Origin: an uncultured Desulfobacter sp.
GTDB taxonomy: Bacteria; Desulfobacterota; Desulfobacteria; Desulfobacterales; Desulfobacteraceae
Length of the DNA stretch: 64,000 nt
Assembly (NCBI RefSeq): GCF_963677125.1
Contig: NZ_OY781882.1
Location: 3,108,501-3,172,500 of the forward strand
Direction of reading: 5' to 3'
Shown: positions 9,497 to 18,545 of the stretch, piece after piece
Layout of the letters: each line of letters begins with the position of its first letter
Position numbering within the stretch: position 1 is the stretch's first letter
The notes under the pieces: generated by a model
Database searches by the model: none
Seen by the model: the letters and a program-made list of their open reading frames with translations, nothing else
What the model was told of the DNA's origin: nothing
Made by a program: the position numbers and the translations under genes

Positions 9497-10144
9497 TCAA
9501 GAGTGACGGATAATCTCACCATCTATCAGATAAATGACTTCCTCTGCAATATTTTTAGTGTGATCGCCCACCCGTTCAATATGTCTTGAAATAAGATACA
9601 TATTGATAATTTCATCAACCTTTTCCGGACTTTTGCGTATGGCCTCCTTCATGGCATTGTAGGCTTCATTACGCATCGTATTAACCTCTTGGTCCATCTC
9701 CCTGACTCTATAAGCAAGATTGCCATCCAGACTGACAAGGGCATCCAAACTGAGTTTCAGCATTTTTGCCGCCTGTTCGGCCATGGGGGTGTAGTCATAT
9801 TGAAAGGGATTTGAACGCCGGCCGCTTGCCTTAAACCGCCGGGCAATGTTCGCTGCATAATCGGCAATTCGTTCAAGGTCATTGTTGATCTTGATCACAG
9901 CGGTAATCAATCTCAGATCCGTTGCCACCGGATGATACAGGGCAAGGGTCTTGAGGCATTCTTCTTCGACCTCAACCTCCTGGGCATCCACCAGGTAATC
10001 GGTTTCAATGATCTGGTTAGCCTGCTCAAGGTCATTTGTTTTAACGGCATATATGGTCTTTTTAAACCGGTCCTCCACCATGGCACCCAGGGATAAAATC
10101 TCCTTTTTGATCTTGTGCATGGCCCGTGTAAGCTGACTGCTCAT
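9497..10144 (-). CDS. phoU: Phosphate-signalling complex protein PhoU
   Basis: A 215-aa all-helical protein with two PhoU repeats. Characteristic segments are YHPVATDLRLITAVIKINND and ERVGDHTKNIAEEVIYLIDG, each with the E/D-x3-D metal-cluster residues of the family. It links the Pst transporter to PhoR and damps the Pho response. No pst genes lie in the window, so the transporter must be elsewhere. It is first in the phoU-phoB-phoR operon; 290 bp separate it from the next gene upstream. Confidence 0.93.
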   Translation of the reverse strand: MSSQLTRAMHKIKKEILSLGAMVEDRFKKTIYAVKTNDLEQANQIIETDYLVDAQEVEVEEECLKTLALYHPVATDLRLITAVIKINNDLERIADYAANIARRFKASGRRSNPFQYDYTPMAEQAAKMLKLSLDALVSLDGNLAYRVREMDQEVNTMRNEAYNAMKEAIRKSPEKVDEIINMYLISRHIERVGDHTKNIAEEVIYLIDGEIIRHS

Positions 10145-10434
10145 GAATGTCCTTCATCATTGTTAATATGAAAATTTCAATAGGTTGCTCAACTACTTTC
10201 ATATCTTGTAATGGGTCACGTCTGGATATCAATAGACCAGATCAACCCATGGCTGTTTATTTCAAAGATAATTATTGTTAGTTTTTTACCCTGAAATCAT
10301 TAGAGATTGGTTAGGATTGTATTAACGAGGAATTAATTTTTATATGAAAGACTGGATAAGCGACCCAGATCTTTCAATCTTTGTGAGGGAATAATCCTGA
10401 GTGTATATAGGCCAAGAACGGCCAATGGCCATTG
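10145..10434. other. AT-rich intergenic region upstream of phoU
   Basis: About 290 bp without an ORF that I can support. It should hold the phoU promoter (minus strand). I looked for a Pho box and found only weak half-site-like words (a CTTTCAT followed by AT-rich sequence, minus strand, near 10340), which is not enough to call one. Confidence 0.4.
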
Positions 10435-10875
10435 TTACACGATATATTTTTCAAGATAGAGGATGTTGCCCTTTTCATTATATTTGAAACGATCAAAATA
10501 GGTTCGCATGATACTCATGCCCCTGCCGTGATCTGCTTCATCAGGTGCCACCTCATTCTGAACTTTCATCCATTCAAACCCCGGCCCCTGATCGGAAATC
10601 TTCAAACGGAGCCAGGGCTCACGGCTTACGTCCAATTCCATGTAAACAAGCTTATTTGAATCGTATTTATTTCCATGGCGCACGGCATTGGCCATGGCCT
10701 CGCGCATGCCCAAATTCACCGCAAACAAATGGGGGAAAAACTTTGGCCCCTTGGATCTAAGAAAAAGAAGCACCGCAGCACAGGCCGTATCAATATGTCC
10801 CATAGCAGAAGAAAACCGTATGTGGACACGATCCTCCTCCTCTTTGATTTCATAAACATCCAGAATTTCAGACAT
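10435..10875 (-). CDS. RsbW-like anti-sigma factor / serine-protein kinase (HATPase_c_2)
   Basis: A 146-aa GHKL ATPase of the RsbW/SpoIIAB class. The N-box is REAMANAVRHGNKYDSNK (about residues 57-74), G1 is ISDQGPGFEW (about 93-102) and the glycine-rich lid is DHGRGMSIM (about 117-125). Such proteins either bind a sigma factor or phosphorylate a STAS-domain antagonist. It starts 2 bp after the receiver-PP2C gene, which fits partner switching. No STAS protein or sigma factor is present in the window, so the controlled target is unknown. Confidence 0.8.
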   Translation of the reverse strand: MSEILDVYEIKEEEDRVHIRFSSAMGHIDTACAAVLLFLRSKGPKFFPHLFAVNLGMREAMANAVRHGNKYDSNKLVYMELDVSREPWLRLKISDQGPGFEWMKVQNEVAPDEADHGRGMSIMRTYFDRFKYNEKGNILYLEKYIV

Positions 10876-10877
10876 CG

Positions 10878-11993
10878 TTAAACCTCAATGCATAAAAGGA
10901 CAATATCATCCTCGGGTACAGGCTCGCCGTTAAAAAGACGGGAGATAAGCATGGTCGGGACCTCGGCAAGATCAACATTGCCCAATCCCTCAAGGATGTA
11001 TAAAAGCTCGTTCATCCCTGTCGGCCATGAGATTTTTTTTTCTGTGGATTCCACCAGGCCATCTGAATAAACAAAAAAACGGTCTCCGTCATTTACTGCA
11101 ATTTTTTTGATGCCGAACGTCGCATCGGCAAACATGCCCAGAATATCCCCCTGGACGTTAATAAAAAAAGGCTTTTTACCTTTGGGCATATAAACTACAG
11201 GGGGGTGACCTGCATTCACCAGGTTCATGATCCTGGTTCCGCGATTCAGATGCAAGTAGGATGCGGTGAGATATTTTTCCCAGGGCAAAATCTCCACAAG
11301 CACGTCATTAATCATTTTCATGCTCTCCGTGGGAGAATACACGGGGGTACAGTTCTGTGCCAAAAGCGCTTTGACGGATGCCGTCGCATACGAGGTTTCA
11401 ATGTCATGCCCGGCGTAATCCGCCAGAAAATATCCGGTAATCTGATTTGAAATATTTAAAATATCATAAAAATCCCCGCCTGCCTCTTCCAGGGGCAAAT
11501 AAAAAGCACTGAACCGGGCATCGGGAAAGTCTTCAGGCCTTGGCAACATGGCATTTTGGGCCTGGGTTACCTGCCGCAGTTTTCTGGCCTGATCCTGCAC
11601 CAAGGAGTTGGTGGCAATGGAAAGTTTAAGGTGAATACGTACCCGGGCCAAGACTTCCTGGGAATGAAAGGGCTTGACTATATAATCCACGGCCCCGAGT
11701 TCAAATCCCTTTAATTTGACATCCACCTCGGCTACACCTGTCAAAAAAATCACGGGGATGGATGCTGTGGCCATATCATGCTTAAGCTTTCGTATCACCT
11801 CAAATCCGTCTTCTCCGGGCATTTCAATGTCCAACAGGATAAGGTCCGGATGGTCTTGTGCCGCTATATGCCTTGCATCGGGGCCATTGTTTGCCAAAAG
11901 GGCTACATAGCCCTCCTTGGTCAGCACTTTTTCAATGAGCTTAAGATTCACCTGGTTATCATCAACCACAAGTATGGAATAAGCGTCTGCCAT
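10878..11993 (-). CDS. Response regulator with C-terminal PP2C/RsbU-type phosphatase domain
   Basis: From the ATG at 11993 the protein has 371 aa: receiver (SILVVDDNQVNLKLIEKVL; phospho-acceptor Asp in DLILLDIEMPGEDG; Lys in DYIVKPFHSQEVL), a short coiled-coil linker, then a SpoIIE/RsbU phosphatase with EEAGGDFYDI and FFVYSDGLVE supplying Asp ligands. It resembles HsbR/RssB-type regulators that dephosphorylate a STAS antagonist on receiving a phosphate. An in-frame ATG nine codons upstream exists, but the inner ATG lies one base after the hpt stop (TAAGATG) behind AGGA, so I prefer it. Hpt, phosphatase and RsbW-like kinase are thus contiguous. Confidence 0.87.
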   Translation of the reverse strand: MADAYSILVVDDNQVNLKLIEKVLTKEGYVALLANNGPDARHIAAQDHPDLILLDIEMPGEDGFEVIRKLKHDMATASIPVIFLTGVAEVDVKLKGFELGAVDYIVKPFHSQEVLARVRIHLKLSIATNSLVQDQARKLRQVTQAQNAMLPRPEDFPDARFSAFYLPLEEAGGDFYDILNISNQITGYFLADYAGHDIETSYATASVKALLAQNCTPVYSPTESMKMINDVLVEILPWEKYLTASYLHLNRGTRIMNLVNAGHPPVVYMPKGKKPFFINVQGDILGMFADATFGIKKIAVNDGDRFFVYSDGLVESTEKKISWPTGMNELLYILEGLGNVDLAEVPTMLISRLFNGEPVPEDDIVLLCIEV

Positions 11994-11994
11994 C

Positions 11995-12315
11995 TTACGA
12001 TCCTGACAGACTGCTTTCAAGTTTTTCCAAAAAGCCCTGCATGTTTAAAAGCAATTCCTCCAAACCATCAAGCCGCCCCCCCCGGGCACGGTTTTCCAGA
12101 TTCGCAGCCACTTGAGATAGTCTTTCAAATCCCAGATTACCGGAAGCACCCTTTATGGAATGCGCCGCAAAGCTGATGGCTTCGGCATCACTATCCCCCA
12201 GGCCACGGCGGATCTTTTCAAGATCAGATGCCAGGGTTTTGGCCAGAAGGCGTCCCAGTGCTTGGGCTTCATTTGTATCAACGTCTAGGAACGACTCAAT
12301 ATTACGAAAATCCAT
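11995..12315 (-). CDS. Stand-alone Hpt histidine phosphotransfer protein
   Basis: A 106-aa four-helix-bundle protein with the Hpt signature AAHSIKGASGNLGFERL, where His is the phosphorylated residue (about residue 52). Probably carries phosphate to or from the downstream receiver-PP2C protein, whose gene begins one base after this stop codon. The upstream CheA-like protein lacks both an Hpt domain and a functional-looking ATPase, so the donor kinase is not obvious in this cluster. Confidence 0.85.
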   Translation of the reverse strand: MDFRNIESFLDVDTNEAQALGRLLAKTLASDLEKIRRGLGDSDAEAISFAAHSIKGASGNLGFERLSQVAANLENRARGGRLDGLEELLLNMQGFLEKLESSLSGS

Positions 12316-12416
12316 GAGATTACCTGTAATGTAATGACACTATAAAAAGAAACGGACAGTGCACAAAACTATAAGAGATCTCAACATCCTTGTAAAGAAT
12401 TAACCCATGGTCCTTA

Positions 12417-14039
12417 TTACAGCAATTGCAACATTTGCTGCATATCCATCACAAGGGTCGTGTGGCCGTTAATATTCATGGTCCCTTTAATTCCGGGCAG
12501 GTTAAAATTGCCGTCATCAATGTTCAAATGCACGTCCAGAATATCCACCGGCGGGGAGGCCATCAATCCAAACTCCCGGTCGTCCACTTTAAACACAATA
12601 ACCTCCTGGTACTCTTTTTCAGGCAAGCCACCCACATTCACTATTTCAGAAATTTCATAAAGCCTGAGCACGTTTCCCCGATATTGAATAACACGTTTAT
12701 CTTCGATTCTTTCAATATCAGCGGTTTTAATTCGTTCAATTCGCTGAACATGTTTAAAAGATGCCGCAAAATACTCTGTTTCCATATTTTTAAACATGAC
12801 AAGGGATTCTTTTTTACCCTCAAGGCAAACCTCGGCTTCCAATTTCTTTGAAAGCCGGCTTGATTCTGATGCAGTCGACAACCCAACCATTTGTGCCAGG
12901 TTTAAAATATCAAGAATCAACGAGACATTTCCATCACCCATAATTGTTGCCCCGACATATGCCTTACATTTTTTCAAATGACGCCCAACCGGTTTAACCA
13001 CAATCTCTTCTGAATCAAAAAATTGGTCTACAACTAGTCCGTACTTAAAATTGCCTGCAAAAACAATTGCGATATTAATGACACCGGTTCGATTCAGCCG
13101 CCTGTCCGTTTCGACCCGTTCCTGTGTATCTTCTGTTTTTTCAATGCCGATCACACGACCGTCCGCATCATATTTTTTTGAACGGCGGTCCGCCAAATTT
13201 TTTCTGCGTTCAGCCTTATGTTCTCCACTTTCAGGGCATATGTAACTTCGTTCAATATCAAGCAGATCCGACAGGTTAAGCAAAGGCAAAAGCTCGCCGC
13301 GAAGTCTTATGACGTCTGCCTCCCCAACTTTTTGAATCTTATTTTTGGTATCTGCAGCAGCAATTCTTAAAAGTTCACTTAAATTGGTCTGGGGAACGGC
13401 AAATTTTTCTTTTCCAATAGAAATCATCTGACTGGGAATAATTGCCAGGGTTAACGGCAGTTTTATGATAACAGCACAACCCTTGTCCCCAATCGAATCA
13501 ACGTCAAAAGCACCGCCAACCGTTTCAATGGCGGAACTTATATTTTCGGGAATATCCGTTGGTGACAGTAAAACACAATCTGCAGAAACGACAATATTAA
13601 CCTGTCCCGCATCCTGAAACGCCTTCAGCAAAATTTTATCGTCACTTAAATTCTCTATTTCGGCACTTGCATCAAATTTGACGAACCTGTCAACAAGCGC
13701 ATTTAACGGATGCCGGATGGCGTCAAGAATCGTTCCATCAAGCATGATATTCTTACTATTTTTTCCAAGTATCACCCGGCCCCCGAATTTTTGACAAATG
13801 CTTTCAAAAAGGCCGGTTACAGGCTGCATCCGGGTTCGCATGATGGCATCCTGGATCTCTGAAGTAATCAGATCAATGCGCTGCCCGGATGTTTCGATCA
13901 CCGCCGGATCAGAATTATTGATGCCTTGGAGAAGCTGGTTTCGGCCCAGCACAAGTTCCCCTGCCAGGGAACTCAAAGATTCCAGAATTTGGCGGCTGAC
14001 CTGAACAGGCGAATTATTCTTCAAAGGCGTTTTTTCCAT
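12417..14039 (-). CDS. CheA-like scaffold with decayed ATPase and CheW-type domains
   Basis: A 540-aa protein. Residues about 15-100 match the CheA dimerisation/linker region (SSLAGELVLGRNQLLQ, then EIQDAIMRTRMQPVTGLFES). The ATPase that should follow is short and degenerate: the N-box that normally reads like LVRNAVDHGIE is here NALVDRFVKFDAS, and the DDGxGI box is replaced by VSADCVLLSPTDIPE. Residues about 200-390 resemble the CheA regulatory (CheW-like) domain with a basic insertion, and about 400-540 a second CheW-like domain. There is no N-terminal Hpt (P1) or CheY-binding (P2) domain. It probably couples the adjacent chemoreceptor structurally without autokinase activity. Confidence 0.75.
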   Translation of the reverse strand: MEKTPLKNNSPVQVSRQILESLSSLAGELVLGRNQLLQGINNSDPAVIETSGQRIDLITSEIQDAIMRTRMQPVTGLFESICQKFGGRVILGKNSKNIMLDGTILDAIRHPLNALVDRFVKFDASAEIENLSDDKILLKAFQDAGQVNIVVSADCVLLSPTDIPENISSAIETVGGAFDVDSIGDKGCAVIIKLPLTLAIIPSQMISIGKEKFAVPQTNLSELLRIAAADTKNKIQKVGEADVIRLRGELLPLLNLSDLLDIERSYICPESGEHKAERRKNLADRRSKKYDADGRVIGIEKTEDTQERVETDRRLNRTGVINIAIVFAGNFKYGLVVDQFFDSEEIVVKPVGRHLKKCKAYVGATIMGDGNVSLILDILNLAQMVGLSTASESSRLSKKLEAEVCLEGKKESLVMFKNMETEYFAASFKHVQRIERIKTADIERIEDKRVIQYRGNVLRLYEISEIVNVGGLPEKEYQEVIVFKVDDREFGLMASPPVDILDVHLNIDDGNFNLPGIKGTMNINGHTTLVMDMQQMLQLL

Positions 14040-14086
14040 TGTCTATCTCCTACTATTGCCTGACCGACACCGGTGGTCCGACGTAT

Positions 14087-14118
14087 AAAAAGGCCTGCCG
14101 CTCAAAAGCAGGCAGGCC
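14087..14118 (-). terminator. Rho-independent terminator after the chemoreceptor gene
   Basis: On the minus strand an 8-bp GC-rich stem (GGCCTGCC at 14111-14118 pairing with 14092-14099, 11-nt loop) is followed by TTTTTA. It lies 13 bp after the stop of the chemoreceptor gene and before the CheA-like gene, so it may reduce rather than end readthrough into the signalling genes. Confidence 0.8.
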
Positions 14119-14130
14119 AATGTCAAATGC

Positions 14131-16110
14131 TTACAGCTTAAACCGGCTGACCATCTCATTAAGGCTTTCGGACAGTTTGGATAATTCCAAAGCACTGTCA
14201 TTTATCTGTGCGCTTCCGGCCGTGATATCGTCAGCAGACTGGCTCACCTGGTGGACATCTTCGGTGACCTCTCCAGCTACAGTGGACGTCTGGTTGACGT
14301 TTTCATTGGCTTCCTGCACACCGATAGCGGCCTGGCTGACATTATTTGAAATTTCCTGGGTTGTGGCAGACTGCTCTTCAATGGCCGTAGCAACCGACGT
14401 AACAATAGAGTTTATATCGTCTATAATCGCAACGATTTCTTTTATTGCACTAACGGATTCCGTGGTTGTTGACTGTACTTCACCTATTCTCTCGCCAATT
14501 TCGTCAGTGGCATGGGCCGTCTGTTTTGCAAGTTCCTTGATTTCACCGGCCACCACCGCAAAGCCCTTGCCGGCCTCACCGGCCCTTGCAGCCTCTATGG
14601 TCGCATTCAGCGCCAGAAGGTTTGTCTGCTCGGAAATATCGGAAATGGTTTCAGTCACTTTGCTGATCTCAGTAGCTGCCCTGCCCAACGCATCCACTCT
14701 CTGGGAAATATGTTCCGCTTTTTCAACAGCCTGGGTCGTTGTATGGCTTCCCTTGGCGGTATTTGATGAAATCTCGTTGATCGTCGCAGTCATCTCTTCT
14801 GAAGCGGCAACGATCATCTGCAGATTGGCACTGGCCTGTTCTGTGGCGGCAGCCACACTGTTCATTGCCGTTGCCATCTCTTCTGCAGCAGAGGAAACAT
14901 TATTGGCTTTTTGGGATGACTGTTCCGCCCCGGATTTCACCTGCTCGGACACAGCCGACAATTCCGTGGCAGAAGCGGTCAATGTCTGAACGCCCTGGGA
15001 AATGTCCATAAACATATTTTTTAAATTATCTGTCATCTTCTGCATATTTGCGTACACCCCGGTAAGCGCTTTTCCGGTGGTTGGAAATTGATAGGTCAAA
15101 TCGCCTTGGGCAATCTGATTGGCCACATTGGCAATTTCAGCCGGGTCATGGCCCAACAGCGCCATGATACCTTTGACAAACCACAGCACGGCCACGACCG
15201 TCAGAACCAGGAAGACGACGCCGGCGGCAAGAACCATATTCCGGATGGAAACCACAGGCGCTAAAAACTCCGATTCATTCTGGGTGACCATAAGGCTCCA
15301 GCCGGTGGCAGCCACATGGGCGAAACCGGCAATCTTATCGATCCCTTTAAAACGATATTTTTCAACGCCTGATTCCCCGCCTAATGATCTTCTGGCAATC
15401 TCCTCCATCCCTTCAAGTTTGGACACATTGAGCTTGAATATATAATCTTTTACAGGATGGGCGATAAATACGCCGTCATTCCCCACCATAAACGGATAGC
15501 CGGTTTTTCCCATCTTTATACTGATAAATTCATCAGACAAATATGAAAGTTTGACAGACACGCCCAGGATACCGGCAAATGCACCGGAGCTATCCTTCAA
15601 AGGAACGGCAATCACAAAGATGTGCAGCCCACTTGCCTTGGAAATAACAGGGTCACTGACAATACTTTTGCCCGATTTAGCAGCCTGAAAATATTTCCTG
15701 TCCGCCAGGTTCATATTTTGTTGCCTGTATTTGCCGTGATCACTGTCGGCAATAACCTGACCAGAGGAATCGGTGACAAAAAAGAACACATATTTTTCTC
15801 CGATCCTTTCATAAACCGCAGCCAAATACTTCTCTACAGAAGCCAAGGTTTCGTCGTTTCCAGATTTTTTGGCAATTTCCTGGATAAAGGACTCCGATGC
15901 CATGGCCTCGGCCTTCTCAACTTCCTGTTCCATGGAAAGGTTCACCATGGTTGCAAGATTTTTCGCAGTGAGCTCTGCCTGTCCCTCGGCAAGACTGACC
16001 AATGCAGTAGAAGATTCAAATATTGCAAATATCCCAACGACGATCAATGGAAGAATCGCCGCTACCACACCACCAATGATTAATTTTGTTTTTAATGTCA
16101 TTTTTCTCAT
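14131..16110 (-). CDS. Methyl-accepting chemotaxis protein with dCache-type sensor
   Basis: From the ATG at 16110 (preceded by GGGGAG 6 bp away; a further ATG 13 codons upstream is less likely) the protein has 659 aa. It has TM1 at about residues 10-30, a large periplasmic double-Cache domain with DSDHGKYRQQNMNLADRKYF and PFMVGNDGVFIAHPVKDYI, TM2 at about 285-310, a HAMP region and a long coiled-coil signalling domain. The hairpin tip is ISEQTNLLALNATIEAARAGE, with the CheW/CheA-binding sequence following. No C-terminal CheR-docking pentapeptide is visible (it ends MVSRFKL). The ligand is probably a small organic molecule; partners are likely encoded directly downstream. Confidence 0.9.
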   Translation of the reverse strand: MRKMTLKTKLIIGGVVAAILPLIVVGIFAIFESSTALVSLAEGQAELTAKNLATMVNLSMEQEVEKAEAMASESFIQEIAKKSGNDETLASVEKYLAAVYERIGEKYVFFFVTDSSGQVIADSDHGKYRQQNMNLADRKYFQAAKSGKSIVSDPVISKASGLHIFVIAVPLKDSSGAFAGILGVSVKLSYLSDEFISIKMGKTGYPFMVGNDGVFIAHPVKDYIFKLNVSKLEGMEEIARRSLGGESGVEKYRFKGIDKIAGFAHVAATGWSLMVTQNESEFLAPVVSIRNMVLAAGVVFLVLTVVAVLWFVKGIMALLGHDPAEIANVANQIAQGDLTYQFPTTGKALTGVYANMQKMTDNLKNMFMDISQGVQTLTASATELSAVSEQVKSGAEQSSQKANNVSSAAEEMATAMNSVAAATEQASANLQMIVAASEEMTATINEISSNTAKGSHTTTQAVEKAEHISQRVDALGRAATEISKVTETISDISEQTNLLALNATIEAARAGEAGKGFAVVAGEIKELAKQTAHATDEIGERIGEVQSTTTESVSAIKEIVAIIDDINSIVTSVATAIEEQSATTQEISNNVSQAAIGVQEANENVNQTSTVAGEVTEDVHQVSQSADDITAGSAQINDSALELSKLSESLNEMVSRFKL

Positions 16111-16369
16111 TATTATCTCCCCTCTTTTAGGTCCTTCTTGTTTTCGCAATTTTTAATGTATGCATGTCATCATATGCGAAAGGTATGCCATCGGGCAAAC
16201 CCACAATTAAATCCTTATAAAACAAGATATTATCTACTTTCAATGTATTCCGACCCACCTGATTCGACTTAAATTCTTGAAAACGAGAACGGTGCACATT
16301 CTTGTTTCCAAGAAATTGGAATTTATGTCTAAAATAAAAAATAGGCTGCATGTATCTAATTCCGGCGAA

Positions 16370-16750
16370 TTAATTAGGACGCATCGTTTTTTGTTCTATA
16401 CGTTTCAAGACCGAAATAATATCCTGAAAATTATCCTCACAATGGCTGGTATACAATGGTTCCAGCATGAGCATAGATTTTTGGATTTCATCAACTCTCT
16501 TACAAAAAATCAAAATCGTTTTTACGTTTTCAAATAAAGGTTTTAGGGGAAACAAAAGCTCAACACTCTCTGAATCGGTTACAAAGGCAATTAGGACGGC
16601 AACATTGTGTAACGGTCTACACAACACTTCAGACAACTGCGGGTTATCGTCTGTTAAAAGAATCTCACTCTTTGGAAACGTATTTTTAATTATAGTTTCC
16701 AAGCGAGGTCTGTGTCCATCATTTTTTTCGGCATGCAATACGATTTTCAT
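16370..16750 (-). CDS. Hypothetical protein, possible degenerate receiver fold
   Basis: A 126-aa ORF upstream of the chemoreceptor on the same strand, starting with ATG 10 bp after AAAGGGG. The alternating beta/alpha pattern (MKIVLHAEKND, LLTDDNPQLSEV, VAVLIAFVTDSESVELLFPL, VKTILIFCKRVDEIQKS) resembles a CheY-like fold, but no Asp occupies the expected phospho-acceptor strand end (LIAFVTDSESVELL is the closest). Composition is AT-richer than the neighbours. I do not recognise a family; a receiver-like partner for the adjacent signalling genes is a guess. Confidence 0.5.
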   Translation of the reverse strand: MKIVLHAEKNDGHRPRLETIIKNTFPKSEILLTDDNPQLSEVLCRPLHNVAVLIAFVTDSESVELLFPLKPLFENVKTILIFCKRVDEIQKSMLMLEPLYTSHCEDNFQDIISVLKRIEQKTMRPN

Positions 16751-17031
16751 GCTTGAATATCCCCTTTTCGTATCAAATTTTATCTGGATAAATACTCATA
16801 TGGTGTTAAATCAGCAGAAAGCATGCCAAATGTATCTTATATATTTTTTTACGGCGTGGACGAAAGTAGAACAATACCTAAAAAAACAGATTGACCTTTA
16901 TCTTTAAAAAAGGTGTTGTATAAAAAAGGCTGGATCAGTTACTTAGATCTTTTACGCTTTGTTGTGGCACAACCCCGGTGAAAAACCAGGTCGGCCACAG
17001 CCCTTAATAAACCCGAGACAATATAAAGCCT

Positions 17032-17283
17032 ATGAAAAAAAAAGACACCCATCAATTTATCCAGGAATATAGAGGCCTTGCAGCCTTTGGCATGGACAGG
17101 ACAACTGATGAGGAAACCATCATGTTCTATTTGCAGAAATTCAGTGAAGACACCTTTATGAAAGCCCTTTTGCCAAGGCTTTCCGACCAGGAATTAGAGG
17201 ATATTTATAACTGGATCAACACATACCTGAAAAAACATATCTCAGAAGATGAGTATCACAGTCTGTTTTTAAAAGACCGTTAA
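17032..17283 (+). CDS. Small conserved-looking cytoplasmic protein
   Basis: An 83-aa acidic, helical protein without signal peptide or membrane segment (MKKKDTHQFIQEYRGLAAFG at the start, SEDEYHSLFLKDR at the end). It has no recognised motif. It stands alone, convergent with mltA, with about 280 bp upstream to the previous gene. Codon use and a typical coding pattern support it as real; function unknown. Confidence 0.6.
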   Translation: MKKKDTHQFIQEYRGLAAFGMDRTTDEETIMFYLQKFSEDTFMKALLPRLSDQELEDIYNWINTYLKKHISEDEYHSLFLKDR

Positions 17284-17324
17284 TTTTGATGGCGTTGCCA
17301 TCGGTTGGGATTTTTAGGGGCTTA

Positions 17325-18545
17325 TCAATTTTGCTGGGTGAGTACCAAAAAATAGAGTTGGCCCCGGGCCACCATGTGCCCGGCTGTGTAATCCGCCCAG
17401 TCACCGGCACCGCAGAACAGGTCTACCCGGCCTGGTCCTTTGATGGCCCCACCGGTATCCTGGTTAAGCACGAATAACGACGCTCTGGGCCATGCCTCTT
17501 TTGGCTGGCCGACAGCAGCCGGAAGTGCCGTCTGGATGAAGGCAAGCCCCCCTTTGGGAAAAAGCTTGGTATCCGTGGCAATGGAGCGCACAGGCGTTAC
17601 GGCGACATTGATACAGCCAAATGGACCGCCCTCCCCTTCCTTAAAAAACACAAAGCTTTCGTTGGTAAAAAGCACCTCGTCCATGCGATCCGGGTGGGTG
17701 GTGAGCCATTTCCGGATCGCCTGCATGGACATCTTTTCCTTTGGCACCTCATTTTGATCAATGAGATATTTTCCCACGGCACTGTATTTTCGCCCATTGA
17801 CGCCGGCATAGTGCAGACGCATAATCTCCCCATGGGGAAGCGCCACCCTGCCCGATCCCTGTATTTCCAAAAAAAAACGGTCAATACGGTTGGCCAGCCA
17901 AACCACGGGCGGGGCTTTTTGTTCAAAATCTGATTGCCGGTTGATCTGCTTGCGGGTGTAATAGGGTTTAACCCTGCGGGATTTTGGATCAACCCGGGCC
18001 ATGAGCCGCTTGTGCCCTTGATATGCTTGGGAGAACTCAGACAGATCAACCTGGAACAGATCATCCGGCATGGTGTAGACCGGCCAGGGAAATTCAGGGC
18101 CCGGGGTCCGGCTGCCCGGATAAGTGGGTTCAAAATAACCGGTAAAAAGCACATCTTTATTGACGCCGCCCACACTTTTGTACACCGTATAGGTTTCCCG
18201 GATAAACCGGTTCAATTTTTTAGCCGACGGCCTGGTTGCAATAAAATGCTTAAACGTCTCAAGGGATAAGATCATATGGGAGGCCGTGTAGACGTCCGGG
18301 CCATATACATAGGTCCGGGTTGCCGGCACCCGTTTATAATAAACAAGACTCTGGTCAATGGACCTCCTAAGGTCCTGTAGGAACAATGCGTCCGAAAATT
18401 CAGGGAGGTCTGACTTGGACACTTTGACCAACGGATTTACCCGGAGAGGTTCAACTTTTTTCTGATTCCGGCACCCCAAGGGTCCGGCAAGCAAGAGTAT
18501 CAGCAACAGATAAAACAGGACAGGTCTTTGTACAAGTCTATTCAT
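17325..18545 (-). CDS. mltA: Membrane-bound lytic murein transglycosylase A
   Basis: A 406-aa outer-membrane lipoprotein that cleaves glycan strands to 1,6-anhydromuropeptides. The signal peptide ends LLLAGPLGC, so Cys25 is the lipidation site. The MltA barrel domain (TGYFEPTYPGSRTPGPEFPW, then FFLEIQGSGRVALPHGEIMR) is followed by the 3D domain, whose catalytic Asp lies in RVDLFCGAGDWADYTAGHM near the C-terminus. The gene overlaps the rmuC stop by 8 bp, so it is the last gene of a moaC-rmuC-mltA string. Confidence 0.92.
   Translation of the reverse strand: MNRLVQRPVLFYLLLILLLAGPLGCRNQKKVEPLRVNPLVKVSKSDLPEFSDALFLQDLRRSIDQSLVYYKRVPATRTYVYGPDVYTASHMILSLETFKHFIATRPSAKKLNRFIRETYTVYKSVGGVNKDVLFTGYFEPTYPGSRTPGPEFPWPVYTMPDDLFQVDLSEFSQAYQGHKRLMARVDPKSRRVKPYYTRKQINRQSDFEQKAPPVVWLANRIDRFFLEIQGSGRVALPHGEIMRLHYAGVNGRKYSAVGKYLIDQNEVPKEKMSMQAIRKWLTTHPDRMDEVLFTNESFVFFKEGEGGPFGCINVAVTPVRSIATDTKLFPKGGLAFIQTALPAAVGQPKEAWPRASLFVLNQDTGGAIKGPGRVDLFCGAGDWADYTAGHMVARGQLYFLVLTQQN

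Noticed and set aside
10145..10434. Pho box upstream of phoU
   Set aside because: Only weak half-site-like words are present; spacing and sequence do not meet the two-direct-repeat pattern.
16900..17031. Possible riboswitch or structured RNA upstream of the 83-aa gene
   Set aside because: Some GC-rich pairing is visible, but no known riboswitch core could be matched.
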